Assembly: GCA_038229295.1 (NCBI GenBank)
Contig: JBBROO010000003.1
Span: 47,933-111,932, forward strand
DNA from: JAJPGZ01 sp038229295
GTDB lineage: Bacteria; Verrucomicrobiota; Verrucomicrobiia; Chthoniobacterales; UBA10450
Reading direction: 5' to 3'
Length of the DNA stretch: 64,000 nucleotides
Of this stretch, positions 17,444-25,331 are shown one piece after another. A model generated the notes under the pieces. That model was given only the letters and a program-made list of their open reading frames with translations. It ran no database searches and was not told the origin of the DNA. Each line of letters opens with the position of its first letter. Position 1 is the stretch's first letter. Both the position numbers and the translations under genes were made by a program.

Positions 17444-18262
17444 ATGTGGGACGTAATGTTTTGGCCGATCGCGGCCTGCGTGTTGTTGCCGTGGCTGTTG
17501 GTTTATCTCGGGCTGCACGTAGTGCAACGCGGCATCATTTTCATCGACATCGCCATGGCGCAGATGGCGTCGTTAGGCATTTGTCTCGGAGTCTTGTTAG
17601 GTTTCGAGCCCGAAAGTTTGTTGTCCTACGTCATTGGCCTTGGCGTGACGCTCATCGGCGCCGCGATCTTTTCCATCACCGGCAAACGCGTCAGTCAGGT
17701 TCCGCAGGAAGCGATCATCGGAATCAATTATGTCGTCGCTGCGGCTGCGGCGGTGTTGTTGCTCAGCCGTTCGGCCCACGGCAACGAAGAGATTCGGAAT
17801 ATGCTCGTGGGCGACATCACCGTGGTGAGCGCGGCCGAAGTTTGGAAATGCTTCGGTGTTTTCGTCGTTGTCGGCATCGTGCATTTCATCCTGCGGAAAA
17901 AATTTATGCTCGTGTCGTTCTCGCGCGATGAAGCCTACGAACGCGGATGGAACGTGCGCTGGTGGGATTTTCTTTTCTACGCCTCCTTCGGAATCGTGGT
18001 GACGATCTTCGTCCGCGTCGCCGGCGTGTTGCTCGTGTTCAGTTATCTCATTGTCCCGGCGGTGTGCGCAGTGGCGTTGGTGCGCTCGGTTCCGCTGCGA
18101 CTGCTTATTGGTTGGGGAATTTCGCTCATCGGCGGCATCGGCGGATTGTTTCTTTCGTTCTACTGGGACCTGCCGTCCGGCGCGGCGATCGTGTGCACGT
18201 TAGGGGCATTGCTTGTAGTCACTTCGCTCGTAGCATTGGTCCGGCGACGCGCGGAACTGTAG
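17444..18262 (+). CDS. znuB: Zinc/manganese ABC transporter permease
   Basis: A 272-residue inner-membrane permease of the ABC-3 (ZnuB/MntB) family with about eight helices: GLHVVQRGIIFIDIAMAQMASLGI near residue 24 and VAGVLLVFSYLIVPAVCA near 185, both typical. ATG 17444 has a GGAGG site 12 bases upstream, which decides the start. It needs an ATPase partner, but none is encoded in the cluster or elsewhere in the window. Its stop codon is formed by the TGTAG end of a palindromic repeat. Confidence 0.85.
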   Translation: MWDVMFWPIAACVLLPWLLVYLGLHVVQRGIIFIDIAMAQMASLGICLGVLLGFEPESLLSYVIGLGVTLIGAAIFSITGKRVSQVPQEAIIGINYVVAAAAAVLLLSRSAHGNEEIRNMLVGDITVVSAAEVWKCFGVFVVVGIVHFILRKKFMLVSFSRDEAYERGWNVRWWDFLFYASFGIVVTIFVRVAGVLLVFSYLIVPAVCAVALVRSVPLRLLIGWGISLIGGIGGLFLSFYWDLPSGAAIVCTLGALLVVTSLVALVRRRAEL

Positions 18263-18321
18263 GGGCAGGCGTGTCGCCTGCGTTCTGAAAATAGATTGCA
18301 GCCGGCACGGCTGCCTCTACA
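18258..18321. repeat. TGTAG...CTACA palindromic element at the znuB stop
   Basis: Starts TGTAGGGGCAGGCGTGTCGC and ends GGCTGCCTCTACA, with two inner hairpins (CAGGCG/CGCCTG and CAGCCG/CGGCTG). The TAG stop of znuB lies in its first six bases. Related to 42995-43044 and to the insertion inside lysA at 19380. Confidence 0.8.
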
Positions 18322-18339
18322 GAAGAGAAGAACTCATCG

Positions 18340-19716
18340 ATGCATTCGTTTCACTACCGCGCGGGTAATCTTCACTGCGAAGATGTCGATCTTGCGCGCG
18401 CCGCGGAGCAGTTCGGGACGCCGCTCTATATATATAGTACGGGCACGATCCTCGATCACTATACACGCCTCGATGCCGCGCTTGCACCGCTCGATCATCT
18501 GATTTGTTACGCGGTCAAAGCGAATTCGAATCGCGCCATCCTGAAATTAATCGCGAACGCGGGCGCCGGGTTCGACATCGTGTCCGGCGGTGAATTGTTC
18601 CGCGTGCTTGCGGCTGGCGGCGATCCAAAAAAATGCACGTTCGCCGGTGTCGGGAAATCGCGCGAAGAGATCGAGTATGCGCTTGAGCAAGGCGTTTACA
18701 GTTTCAATGTCGAGAGCGAAGCCGAGCTCGAATACATCGACCAGATCGCGACCGCGAAAAATCTACGCGCGCCCATCGCGCTGCGCGCGAATCCCAATGT
18801 CGATCCGCACACGCACGAGTACATCTCCACCGGTTCACGCGAAAATAAGTTCGGCATCGCGCTGGATCGACTGGCGGCGATTTACGAGCGTGCCGCGAAA
18901 TTACGCAAGATCGACATCGTTGGTCTGCAGATGCACATCGGGTCCCAAATTACGGAAGCGGCTCCATTCGCCGCCGCGATCAAAAAGCTCGCGCCGCTCG
19001 TTAGGGAGTTAAAATCGAAATACGGGATCAAATTTTTCAGCATCGGCGGCGGCATGGGAATCATTTATCAGCGCGCCCTCGAAAGCGGGTCGGGCAAATG
19101 GTGGCACGAACACGACGGCGAAGCGTCGGCTTTCAGCGTGCGCGATTATGCCGACGCCATTGTTCCGCCGTTGCGTGAGCTCGGCCTGCGCGTATTGGTC
19201 GAGCCCGGTCGTTTTCTCATCGGCAACGCCGGTGTCTTGCTGACGCGCGTTCGTTATCTCAAACAAACCGACGCGAAGAAATTCGCGATCGTTGATGCCG
19301 GGATGAACGATCTCATTCGGCCGGCGCTTTATCAGAGCTATCACGAAATCGTTCCGGTGATGGAACCGAACTCGGCACCTGTAGGGGAAGCTGCTAGCTT
19401 CCCGTCGAGCACCCGCCTTCGCGCAACTACGGCGTGGCAGGCGAGCAAGAGTAAGGCGGAGAAGATCGACATCGTCGGTCCGGTGTGCGAATCGGCGGAT
19501 TTCTTCGCGCAAGATCGCGAGATGCCAGAGATCGGCGAAGGCGATCTGCTCGCGATCATGAGCGCGGGCGCGTACGGATTTGTCATGGCCTCGAATTACA
19601 ATTCGCGGCCATTGCCGGCGGAAGCGCTGGTGCGCGGCGGAAAAGTTTCTTTGATTCGCAAGCGACAAACAAATGAAGATCTCGTCCGCGGCGAGATTGA
19701 ACCGGAGACGTTGTAG
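18340..19716 (+). CDS. lysA: Diaminopimelate decarboxylase with in-frame repeat insertion
   Basis: A 458-residue PLP enzyme making L-lysine from meso-diaminopimelate. Key blocks: YAVKANSNRAIL with the PLP lysine near residue 53, GFDIVSGGEL, HIGSQI near 205, SIGGGMGI, EPGRFLIGNAG near 288, and the active-site cysteine in GPVCESADFF. Between VMEPN and KIDIVGP there is an extra stretch of about 20-25 residues (VGEAASFPSSTRLRATTAW), encoded by a TGTAGGGG-type palindromic repeat at about 19380-19440. The frame is kept, and the insertion falls in a loop before the catalytic Cys. The stop codon comes from another palindromic element. Confidence 0.95.
   Translation: MHSFHYRAGNLHCEDVDLARAAEQFGTPLYIYSTGTILDHYTRLDAALAPLDHLICYAVKANSNRAILKLIANAGAGFDIVSGGELFRVLAAGGDPKKCTFAGVGKSREEIEYALEQGVYSFNVESEAELEYIDQIATAKNLRAPIALRANPNVDPHTHEYISTGSRENKFGIALDRLAAIYERAAKLRKIDIVGLQMHIGSQITEAAPFAAAIKKLAPLVRELKSKYGIKFFSIGGGMGIIYQRALESGSGKWWHEHDGEASAFSVRDYADAIVPPLRELGLRVLVEPGRFLIGNAGVLLTRVRYLKQTDAKKFAIVDAGMNDLIRPALYQSYHEIVPVMEPNSAPVGEAASFPSSTRLRATTAWQASKSKAEKIDIVGPVCESADFFAQDREMPEIGEGDLLAIMSAGAYGFVMASNYNSRPLPAEALVRGGKVSLIRKRQTNEDLVRGEIEPETL
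19380..19440. repeat. Palindromic repeat inserted inside lysA
   Basis: GTAGGGGAAGCTGCTAGCTT, a half of the TGTAGGGG family, is followed by a CGCCTTCGCGCAACTACGGCG palindrome related to the sufB-sufD spacer repeat. Its length preserves the lysA frame and contains no stop in that frame. Confidence 0.75.
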
Positions 19717-19851
19717 CTGCCGCCGTCTCTGGCGGCAGTCTGTTTTGCGTTCACCTGTTTAATTCTGCCGCCAGAGACGGCGGCAGCTACAACAAAATCG
19801 ACGGCGGCAGCTACAACAAGATCGACGGCGGCAGCTACAACAAGATCGACA
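19711..19851. repeat. 28-bp inverted repeat plus short direct repeats after lysA
   Basis: The arms TTGTAGCTGCCGCCGTCTCT (from 19711) and the inverse ending CGGCGGCAGCTACAA (19792) match perfectly over 28 bp. Two further copies of CGGCGGCAGCTACAACAAGA follow in tandem (to 19851), the last running into an exact AAGATCGACA. The TAG stop of lysA (19714-19716) is in the left arm. It could terminate lysA transcription. Confidence 0.85.
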
Positions 19852-19913
19852 TCTCCATTCGCCGCCCTTGCAGATTTTCGTTCTGCGCATAAATAGTGCT
19901 TCCTGATTCTTCG

Positions 19914-20609
19914 ATGAAACGTTCCCTCATTATCTTGACGCTGGCTTTGGCGGTGGCGACGCAGGCGCGCGCGGCGGCGAACGGCGAATACATTCTCCTC
20001 GTCGGCGGCCCGTCATTGAAACAATGGGAGCAATATAAATCGCAGCCGCACGATCATTGGTGGGCGAATTTTATTCGCGCGGCGCGCATTCGCACCGAGC
20101 AATTGCGCGCGCAACTCGGGCCGGACGCGAACATTACCTGGATGGTTTACAAGCAAGGTTATGTCGACCGCGCAAAGCAGGAAAACCAGGATTTGGTCGG
20201 CTACGTCAATTCCGTGGCGGATAAATTTCATTTGAATCTCGTTTACTTCCAGAACGGGAGCGACGTCATCAATTATCTGAACGCGGGGCCGAACCGGGAG
20301 ACGACGAAGGTTTCGGGCTTTGAATATTTCGGTCATTCGAACAAGGCGTGCTTCATGTTTGATTACAGCAGCAACGTGGACAGCTCGGCAAAATCGTGGT
20401 TGCACGAAAACGAGTTGAACCGGCTGAAGCGCAACGATTTTGCGCGGAATGCTTACGCGCGCAGTTGGGGCTGCCACACCGGCGAGAGCATGGCCAAGAA
20501 ATGGTATGTCGCCACTGGCGTGCATATGATCGGCGTGGTCGGCAAGACGCAATACATGTTGGACGAATTGCCCGTGCTCGCGTCGCAAAGCGACAAGTGG
20601 GTGAATTAA
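19914..20609 (+). CDS. Secreted protein with caspase-like His/Cys motifs
   Basis: A 231-residue exported protein (signal peptide ending TQARAAA). It begins with EYILLVGGPSLKQWEQY and later has FEYFGHSNKA (His141) and RSWGCHTGES (Cys187). A beta-strand ending in Gly-His, then one ending in Gly-Cys 46 residues later, is the dyad layout of clan CD cysteine peptidases (caspase/gingipain/C80 type). I do not recognise the family itself, so peptidase activity is an inference. ATG 19914 gives the signal peptide; a GTG at 19896 is in frame. Confidence 0.5.
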   Translation: MKRSLIILTLALAVATQARAAANGEYILLVGGPSLKQWEQYKSQPHDHWWANFIRAARIRTEQLRAQLGPDANITWMVYKQGYVDRAKQENQDLVGYVNSVADKFHLNLVYFQNGSDVINYLNAGPNRETTKVSGFEYFGHSNKACFMFDYSSNVDSSAKSWLHENELNRLKRNDFARNAYARSWGCHTGESMAKKWYVATGVHMIGVVGKTQYMLDELPVLASQSDKWVN

Positions 20610-20641
20610 TTTTCGATTGGGGATTCACCAATTGGATTTTT

Positions 20642-20725
20642 CACACGAAGTCCGCAAAGGGCGCAACGGACGTCGGATTGGTGTTGGCATTGCGGCCCCG
20701 TTGTGAACTTTGTGCCCGTGGTGTG
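20642..20725. repeat. CACAAAG-type inverted repeat
   Basis: Left arm with GTCCGCAAAGGGCGCAACG and right arm with TTGTGAACTTTGTGCCC face each other around about 30 bp. A second copy of the same design lies at 22776-22853. No gene is seen between 20610 and 20781. Confidence 0.55.
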
Positions 20726-20781
20726 ATTCTCTTTCGAGTTTCACATTGACCGCAAGTATGAATGATTTGTAGGTTCGCGGT

Positions 20782-21492
20782 GTGAAAGGTCTGCTGGGTA
20801 ATTTATTGGGAGTGGTCGGCGGACTTTTTTTCGCGGTTGCCGCTGCTTACGCGATTAGCGGAGGTCCGCAATTCCCCGCGGGAGCAAATATCGTAGGAAC
20901 TTATGCAGGGGTCCTGACGCCGACGTCCAGTCCTTGTCCTTCGGTAACGCCAGCACCGGTGCCGGACTGCACACCGTCGGTTGCATCGTGCGGAGCAAAT
21001 TCGCTTGGCGTTTTTTCGGTCGGTGCGCCGCAGAGCGGGATCGCATCTGGAACATTCGTGATGTTTGCGCAGGGGCGCGTATTCAGCGGCACCATTCAAG
21101 GCGTGGCTGATCCGCAGAAGGCAACACTGAAAGGAATACTTACTGCGAGATACGATTTCACCGTCACAAGTGATGCGACGCCGTGTCCGTGCGATGTTGC
21201 GCCGACGCCGTGCGTCTCGCCGGTGCCGTCGTGTACACCATCGAAATCGAGCGAACACATCACGGCGCTCGCAAACGGCAGCCTGAAAAGCCGGATAACG
21301 ACGACATCATCGACATTCACCGGTATCGGAGCAACACGGCTCAAAGGGACGGCTACGCTTGATATCTCAAATGGCACCGTTGACGTTCCAGGGTTCGGAC
21401 AACATACAGACTGCGAGATTTACATGAAGGTGAGCGGCTTCAAACAATCGAACACTGCTGGCGTGGCCAGTATTCCATCGGCATCTCCCTAG
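20782..21492 (+). CDS. Secreted Cys/Pro-rich hypothetical protein
   Basis: A 236-residue protein from GTG 20782 with a signal peptide (LLGVVGGLFFAVAAAYA). The mature part has Ser/Pro/Cys-rich segments (SSPCPSVTPAPVPDCTPS and PCPCDVAPTPCVSPVPSC) between predicted beta-strand regions. The even spacing of cysteines suggests disulfides outside the cytoplasm. I recognise no family. Its stop overlaps the start of the next, pilin-like gene (TAG/GTG), so the two are probably co-expressed. Confidence 0.55.
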   Translation: MKGLLGNLLGVVGGLFFAVAAAYAISGGPQFPAGANIVGTYAGVLTPTSSPCPSVTPAPVPDCTPSVASCGANSLGVFSVGAPQSGIASGTFVMFAQGRVFSGTIQGVADPQKATLKGILTARYDFTVTSDATPCPCDVAPTPCVSPVPSCTPSKSSEHITALANGSLKSRITTTSSTFTGIGATRLKGTATLDISNGTVDVPGFGQHTDCEIYMKVSGFKQSNTAGVASIPSASP

Positions 21493-22061
21493 TGCACCGG
21501 GAGTGCCCTGTGGTAGCGGCGAGATTCAACATTCAGCGTAGCAGCCGAAAGGCTTTCACGACTCTCGAGTTGTTGATCGCGATTGCAATCGTCGCCATCC
21601 TCGCCGTTCTCCTGGTAGTGGGCCTTTCATCAATGCCTTCGCGCGCGCAACGAGTGCAATGTATGGCGAATCTGCGAAGCCTTTATGTCGCGACCGAGTC
21701 CTACATCCAGCAGAATGGGGCCTGGCCACAGATTCCGATCAAGGATGATTCGGACGCAGACGAGCAAGATTACGCTAAGGCGTGGATCGAATCGCTGCGA
21801 CCGTTCGGGATTGCGGAGAAACATTGGATCTGTCCGACCATCCAGAGTTCGTTAGGCAATCCTGACTACATGCGAGCGGAGAACAAGCGCATTGATTACG
21901 CTTCCACTCCTTTTGACGACAAAACAATGTCGCCCCATCAATGGCCAAAGCAGCCGTGGTTTATTGAAGCCGGCGACGTGCATGGCAACGGCAATCTCAT
22001 CATCTTCACTGACGGCAGCATCAGCGACCTGAATACTGCTAAGACACAAGGCGGGCAGTAA
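21492..22061 (+). CDS. Prepilin/pseudopilin-like protein (type II secretion or T4P family)
   Basis: A 189-residue protein with a type IV prepilin leader: after a basic leader of about 20 residues comes FTTLELLIAIAIVAILAVLLV, with Glu at +5 of the mature protein, the signature for PilD cleavage. The C-terminal part is soluble (NLRSLYVATESYIQQNGAWPQ), like the short-headed pseudopilins common in Verrucomicrobiota and Planctomycetota. GTG 21492 overlaps the previous stop. It could belong to a secretion or pilus system whose machinery is not in this window. Confidence 0.75.
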   Translation: MHRECPVVAARFNIQRSSRKAFTTLELLIAIAIVAILAVLLVVGLSSMPSRAQRVQCMANLRSLYVATESYIQQNGAWPQIPIKDDSDADEQDYAKAWIESLRPFGIAEKHWICPTIQSSLGNPDYMRAENKRIDYASTPFDDKTMSPHQWPKQPWFIEAGDVHGNGNLIIFTDGSISDLNTAKTQGGQ

Positions 22062-22068
22062 ATCGACT

Positions 22069-22758
22069 TTAGGGATTCGGAAAGAAGATTCGTTCGCGTT
22101 CGACGAGGGCGCCGAGCCTAACGAAGAAGTCGCGCAGCTCGTCGGTGTAATACCAGCCGTCTTGCTGTGGATTCAGCGCGAAGAAAATTTTGCCGCCGGG
22201 CTTGAGATGTCGATCTTGCAGGTCGTCGAGGAAGAATTCCCATTCGTTAGGGCTCCAGAGCGATTTGTCGATCTTGCGATTGAACCCGGTGGAGAAGCCG
22301 GTGATCCAATCGAACTTGCGGCCAAGATCGGGTAATGGCTCAAAGGCTTTGATCTCCCAGATTTTTCTTTCGACGCCGAAGAGTTCGATTAACTCGCAGT
22401 AGAGCGGGAAGTCATCAAGGTCGAGGCCGAGGCCGCGATGTCCGAGCTGCTGGCAGATGTAGAGAAAGAAGCCGCCACCGCAGCCAAGATCGACAATGTC
22501 CTGTGGCGGGAGTTGGTTGAGTTTCAAATCCTGCACGCGCTCGATGTTGGTTTTCATCCACGGTTCGATGTCGGCGTATTTGGAAACTTGAATGGGCGAG
22601 TCGGCGTAACGTTCGCGAATTTCGCGCACGCGATCCTGGTCGAGCTTTTGCAGGAGCGGACGGAGCGGGATGGGATGAAGCTTGCGTTGAAAGCGACGCC
22701 AACCGCGGGTGTAACCTTCGCGACGAAGAAGTTTGGCGAGCTTATGCGAAAGTTTCAC
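22069..22758 (-). CDS. Class I SAM-dependent methyltransferase
   Basis: A 229-residue methyltransferase with motif I VDLGCGGGFFLYICQQLG near residue 92, an acidic motif II (GLGLDLDD), and a motif-IV-like segment LKPGGKIFFALNP. The N-terminal YTRGWRRFQRKLHPIPLRPLLQKL is basic and helical. The preferred start is GTG 22758 (VKLSHKLAKLL); a longer frame to 22809 runs into the CACAAAG repeat. Substrate unknown. Three exact AAGATCGACA/TGTCGATCTT copies lie inside (22208, 22266, 22486). Confidence 0.75.
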   Translation of the reverse strand: MKLSHKLAKLLRREGYTRGWRRFQRKLHPIPLRPLLQKLDQDRVREIRERYADSPIQVSKYADIEPWMKTNIERVQDLKLNQLPPQDIVDLGCGGGFFLYICQQLGHRGLGLDLDDFPLYCELIELFGVERKIWEIKAFEPLPDLGRKFDWITGFSTGFNRKIDKSLWSPNEWEFFLDDLQDRHLKPGGKIFFALNPQQDGWYYTDELRDFFVRLGALVERERIFFPNP

Positions 22759-22775
22759 GCGTGCGGATCTTATCG

Positions 22776-22853
22776 CACAACGTCCACAAAGGACACAAAG
22801 GCGGCGCAATTATTCCGTGATCAGATCGTGGTGAACTTTGTGACCTTAGTGCG
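22776..22853. repeat. CACAAAG-type inverted repeat, second copy
   Basis: CAACGTCCACAAAGGACACA on the left and GTGAACTTTGTGACCTTAGT on the right, the same design as 20642-20725. It lies upstream of the methyltransferase start. Confidence 0.6.
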
Positions 22854-22932
22854 AGATAATCTGATCGCAAAAAAAGCGACGGCGACCAAATGACTGATCG
22901 CCGTTGCGCGAGGTTGAATTATCGGGGCCGAT

Positions 22933-23322
22933 TTATTCGGCGTGCACGTCGTGCATTTCTTTCATCGCTTTCAGCATGTCCTCATGGGCCTTGCGCATGT
23001 CGTCCGCTTTTTTCTGCTGCTCGGGTGTGAGCATGGGACGAATCTGCGTCATGGCGTTGTCCATGATGGCGTGCGTTTTCTGCATCGCTTCCTGATGGAT
23101 GGCCACGATCTGGGGTTTGGCTTGATCGAAGATCGGTTGCACTTTCGCTTTTTGTTCCGGCGTCAGATTGAGCGTTTTGGCGAAGTGCTCCAGGCCGAAA
23201 CCGCCGCCATGATGAAAGCAACCGTGGCCACCGGGTCCGCCATCTTCTTCAGCCCGCGCAATGAAAAATCCGGCGGAGAGAATTCCAATTATTGCTAATG
23301 AGGTAAGGAGTGTTCGTTTCAT
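22933..23322 (-). CDS. Spy/CpxP-like periplasmic protein
   Basis: A 129-residue exported protein: signal peptide, a Gly/His-rich segment (GGPGGHGCFHHGGGFG), then helices with the LTPEQKAKV and LTPEQQKKADDM motifs of the LTxxQ (Spy/CpxP/ZraP) family. Such proteins act as periplasmic chaperones or metal/stress sensors. The His/Cys segment suggests metal binding. It is divergent from an ECF sigma operon that ends in a second protein of the same family, and the two share matching promoter-like elements. Confidence 0.8.
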   Translation of the reverse strand: MKRTLLTSLAIIGILSAGFFIARAEEDGGPGGHGCFHHGGGFGLEHFAKTLNLTPEQKAKVQPIFDQAKPQIVAIHQEAMQKTHAIMDNAMTQIRPMLTPEQQKKADDMRKAHEDMLKAMKEMHDVHAE

Positions 23323-23329
23323 ATAAAAT

Positions 23330-23439
23330 TAATGACTGGCCCAGAGCCGCGGCGGTTACAGATTTTTTCTGGCCGATCTGGACGATGTCGATCTTGGCGA
23401 AGAAAGTTGTAACCGCGGGCGACGGCGCGCGGTCATTAG
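23330..23439. promoter_or_regulatory. Divergent ECF-type promoters
   Basis: Towards the sigma gene: TGTAACC at 23409-23415, 17 bases, then GTCATTA at 23433-23439. Towards the Spy-like gene on the minus strand: TGTAACC at 23361-23355, 18 bases, then GTCATTA at 23336-23330. Paired -35 and -10 elements in both directions fit autoregulation by the encoded ECF sigma factor. The GCGGTTACA/TGTAACCGC dyad also makes a 9-bp inverted repeat. The minus-strand -10 lies only 7 bases before the ATG, implying a near-leaderless mRNA. Confidence 0.65.
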
Positions 23440-23457
23440 CAATAGTGTGGATGCAAG

Positions 23458-24036
23458 ATGGAGAACGTTGATGCCAGCGCACTCATCAAAGCTGCGCTCG
23501 CGCATGATGACGACGCAGCTCGTGAATTGGTTCGTCGTCTTTATCCACTTGTCGCAAAAATGGTGCGTGCCCATCGACCGCGACGAGTTGCTGAGGAGGA
23601 CCTTTGCCAGATGATTTTCGTGAAGATGTTTCAAAACCTTTCCCAATTCTCCGGCGCGGTGCCGCTGGAACACTGGGTCTCGCGCATTGCCATTAATACG
23701 TGTCTCAATCAGATCGCGGCGGAGAAATCGCGTCCGGAATTTCGACAAGCGGACTTGAGCGAAGAGGAGCTGGCGGTAATGGAAAATCTGGCGGCGACTT
23801 CGGACGAGCTCGCGCCGGACCAGAGTTTTGCGTCGCGGCAACTGGTGGAACATCTTCTCACCGCGTTGAAACCGGCGGAGCGTTTGGTGATCGATCTGCT
23901 TTATTTGCAGGGGCGTTCGGTCGCGGAGATTAAGCAGTTGACGAGCTGGAGCGCGGCGCTGGTGAAAGTGCGTGCTTTTCGCGCGCGACAGAAAATGAAG
24001 AAGCAGCTGACGGCGATTTCGCGGAAGGAAAAATGA
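23458..24036 (+). CDS. ECF RNA polymerase sigma factor
   Basis: A 192-residue sigma-70 family factor with region 2 (ARELVRRLYPLVAKMVRAHRPRRVAEEDLCQMIFVKMFQNL) and region 4 (LLTALKPAERLVIDLLYLQGRSVAEIKQLTSWSAALVKVRAFRARQKMKK) only, hence extracytoplasmic function type. Its stop overlaps the next start by 4 bp. The following small membrane protein is a likely anti-sigma factor and the third gene a Spy-like sensor, suggesting an envelope or metal-stress response. Confidence 0.9.
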   Translation: MENVDASALIKAALAHDDDAARELVRRLYPLVAKMVRAHRPRRVAEEDLCQMIFVKMFQNLSQFSGAVPLEHWVSRIAINTCLNQIAAEKSRPEFRQADLSEEELAVMENLAATSDELAPDQSFASRQLVEHLLTALKPAERLVIDLLYLQGRSVAEIKQLTSWSAALVKVRAFRARQKMKKQLTAISRKEK

Positions 24037-24341
24037 TGGACGATGTCGATCTAACATTGGATCGCTTGCTGCGGGCGGGCGCGCAGGCCGGCGATGAAGC
24101 TGAGCGGGAGATTCCGTTTGGATTCGACACGCGGGTGGTGGCGCTTTGGCGTGCAAGCGCGAGCAATGGAAACGGATTAGCGCGTTTGCTTCAGCGCGTG
24201 GCCTTGGTGGCGAGCGCGGTCATCGTGGTCGCAGGCGCGGCGGCGTTTCGCGAAATCAAAAAGAGCCGCGAGATCGGCGAGCCCCTAACGAATGAATTTG
24301 CCATCGCGGACTCGGCGATTCAAAGCGAGATTTCTCAATGA
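24033..24341 (+). CDS. Putative anti-sigma factor, single-pass membrane protein
   Basis: A 102-residue protein with a cytoplasmic N-terminal half (DLTLDRLLRAGAQAGDEAE), one membrane helix near residues 55-72 (VALVASAVIVVAGAAAF) and a short outer tail. Size, topology and 4-bp overlaps with both the sigma gene and the Spy-like gene fit an anti-sigma factor. No zinc-binding HxxxCxxC motif is present, so the role is inferred from context. Confidence 0.6.
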   Translation: MMDDVDLTLDRLLRAGAQAGDEAEREIPFGFDTRVVALWRASASNGNGLARLLQRVALVASAVIVVAGAAAFREIKKSREIGEPLTNEFAIADSAIQSEISQ

Positions 24342-24757
24342 ACCGGACGTTGCAATGGAAGCTCATCGCCGGGTTCGTGCTCGTCTTCCTGGCCGGAGCG
24401 CTGACTGGAGGTTTTGTCGCGGGAGTGTTAGCGCGGCACTTTTTCTTTGGTCCGCCGCATCCGGGAATGGTGGCCGAGAGAATGCGAGAGCATTTGCGCA
24501 ATGAACTGAAATTAACTCCGGAGCAACTGACAAAGATATCGCCGATCATCGACAAGACGGGGGCGCAACTGGAGCAAATCCAGATGGAGACGGGCCGCCG
24601 CGTTCATGAAACATTCGCCGAAGCTCATCGCGAGATGTCTCCGAATCTGACGGACGAACAGCGTGCGAGATTAGAGAAAATGCGACAACGGCATCGGCGT
24701 TGGATGCATCACATTCATGGGCCGGAAGCGCTGGCGCCAGAGCCGCACCTGCCGTAG
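24338..24757 (+). CDS. Membrane-anchored Spy/ZraP-like sensor protein
   Basis: A 139-residue protein with one N-terminal membrane helix (LIAGFVLVFLAGALTGGFVAGVLA) and a periplasmic helical domain bearing LTPEQLTKISPIIDK and LTDEQRARLEKMRQRH. It ends in a His-rich tail (RRWMHHIHGPEA). This is the heavy-metal sensor/resistance type of LTxxQ protein. Third gene of the sigma cluster, overlapping the anti-sigma gene by 4 bp; probably relays periplasmic stress to it (inference). Confidence 0.8.
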   Translation: MNRTLQWKLIAGFVLVFLAGALTGGFVAGVLARHFFFGPPHPGMVAERMREHLRNELKLTPEQLTKISPIIDKTGAQLEQIQMETGRRVHETFAEAHREMSPNLTDEQRARLEKMRQRHRRWMHHIHGPEALAPEPHLP

Positions 24758-24866
24758 TCGGCGTGCGAGATTTTTAACGCGTCTCTATTCCTGAATAGCA
24801 TCAAACCTGCTTCCAAGCAGCATCGCCGAGAACAGGGAAAACAAGGGATCAAACAAACGCAGAGCA

Positions 24867-25271
24867 ATGCGAATCAACTTACCACGTTGTCGGTCGGCTG
24901 CCTTTACGCTGGTCGAAATCATGATCGTCGTCGCGATTATCGCGCTACTGGCGGCGGTGGCGCTGCCGAGTTTTCTGCGCGCGCGGAAGCGATCGCAAGC
25001 GTCGCATATTGTAAACGATCTGCGTCTCATCGAAGCAGCGGTTGATCAATACGCGCTCGAGACCATGAAGAAGGCGGGCGATCCGGTTTCCGTGCCGGAC
25101 TGGACTAACTACACCAAGAAAGACTCGCACTTGTATGCCACGGGCGAGGACGTGCTCGGCAATGATTACGGTCCGCAGACAGTGGATGAGTTACCGATGG
25201 TGCCGATCGAAAGCTATTGGGAATTGGGCGACGTGGCCGACGACAATTTCTGGGAGCCGTTCAATCCTTAG
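24867..25271 (+). CDS. Type IV prepilin-like protein
   Basis: A 134-residue protein with a short leader and the prepilin motif AFTLVEIMIVVAIIALLAAVALPSFLRAR (Glu at +5), then an alpha-1-like segment SHIVNDLRLIEAAVDQYALE. It belongs to the short pseudopilin/GspG-like group. It lacks the usual C-terminal cysteines. It stands alone, with no assembly genes nearby, so whether it serves a pilus, secretion or DNA-uptake machine is unknown. Confidence 0.8.
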   Translation: MRINLPRCRSAAFTLVEIMIVVAIIALLAAVALPSFLRARKRSQASHIVNDLRLIEAAVDQYALETMKKAGDPVSVPDWTNYTKKDSHLYATGEDVLGNDYGPQTVDELPMVPIESYWELGDVADDNFWEPFNP

Positions 25272-25331
25272 ATAGAACACGGCGATGGTTTTCGCGTGTT
25301 CGAAGATGTCGATCTAAGCGGGTCGTGAAAT

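Noticed and set aside
17265..17456. 63-codon plus-strand frame after znuA
   Set aside because: It reads through the 122-bp palindromic repeat; the coding look is an artefact of repeat composition.
19790..19851. Possible short CRISPR array (CGGCGGCAGCTACAACAAGA units)
   Set aside because: Units are nearly contiguous without unique spacers and derive from the adjacent inverted repeat arm.
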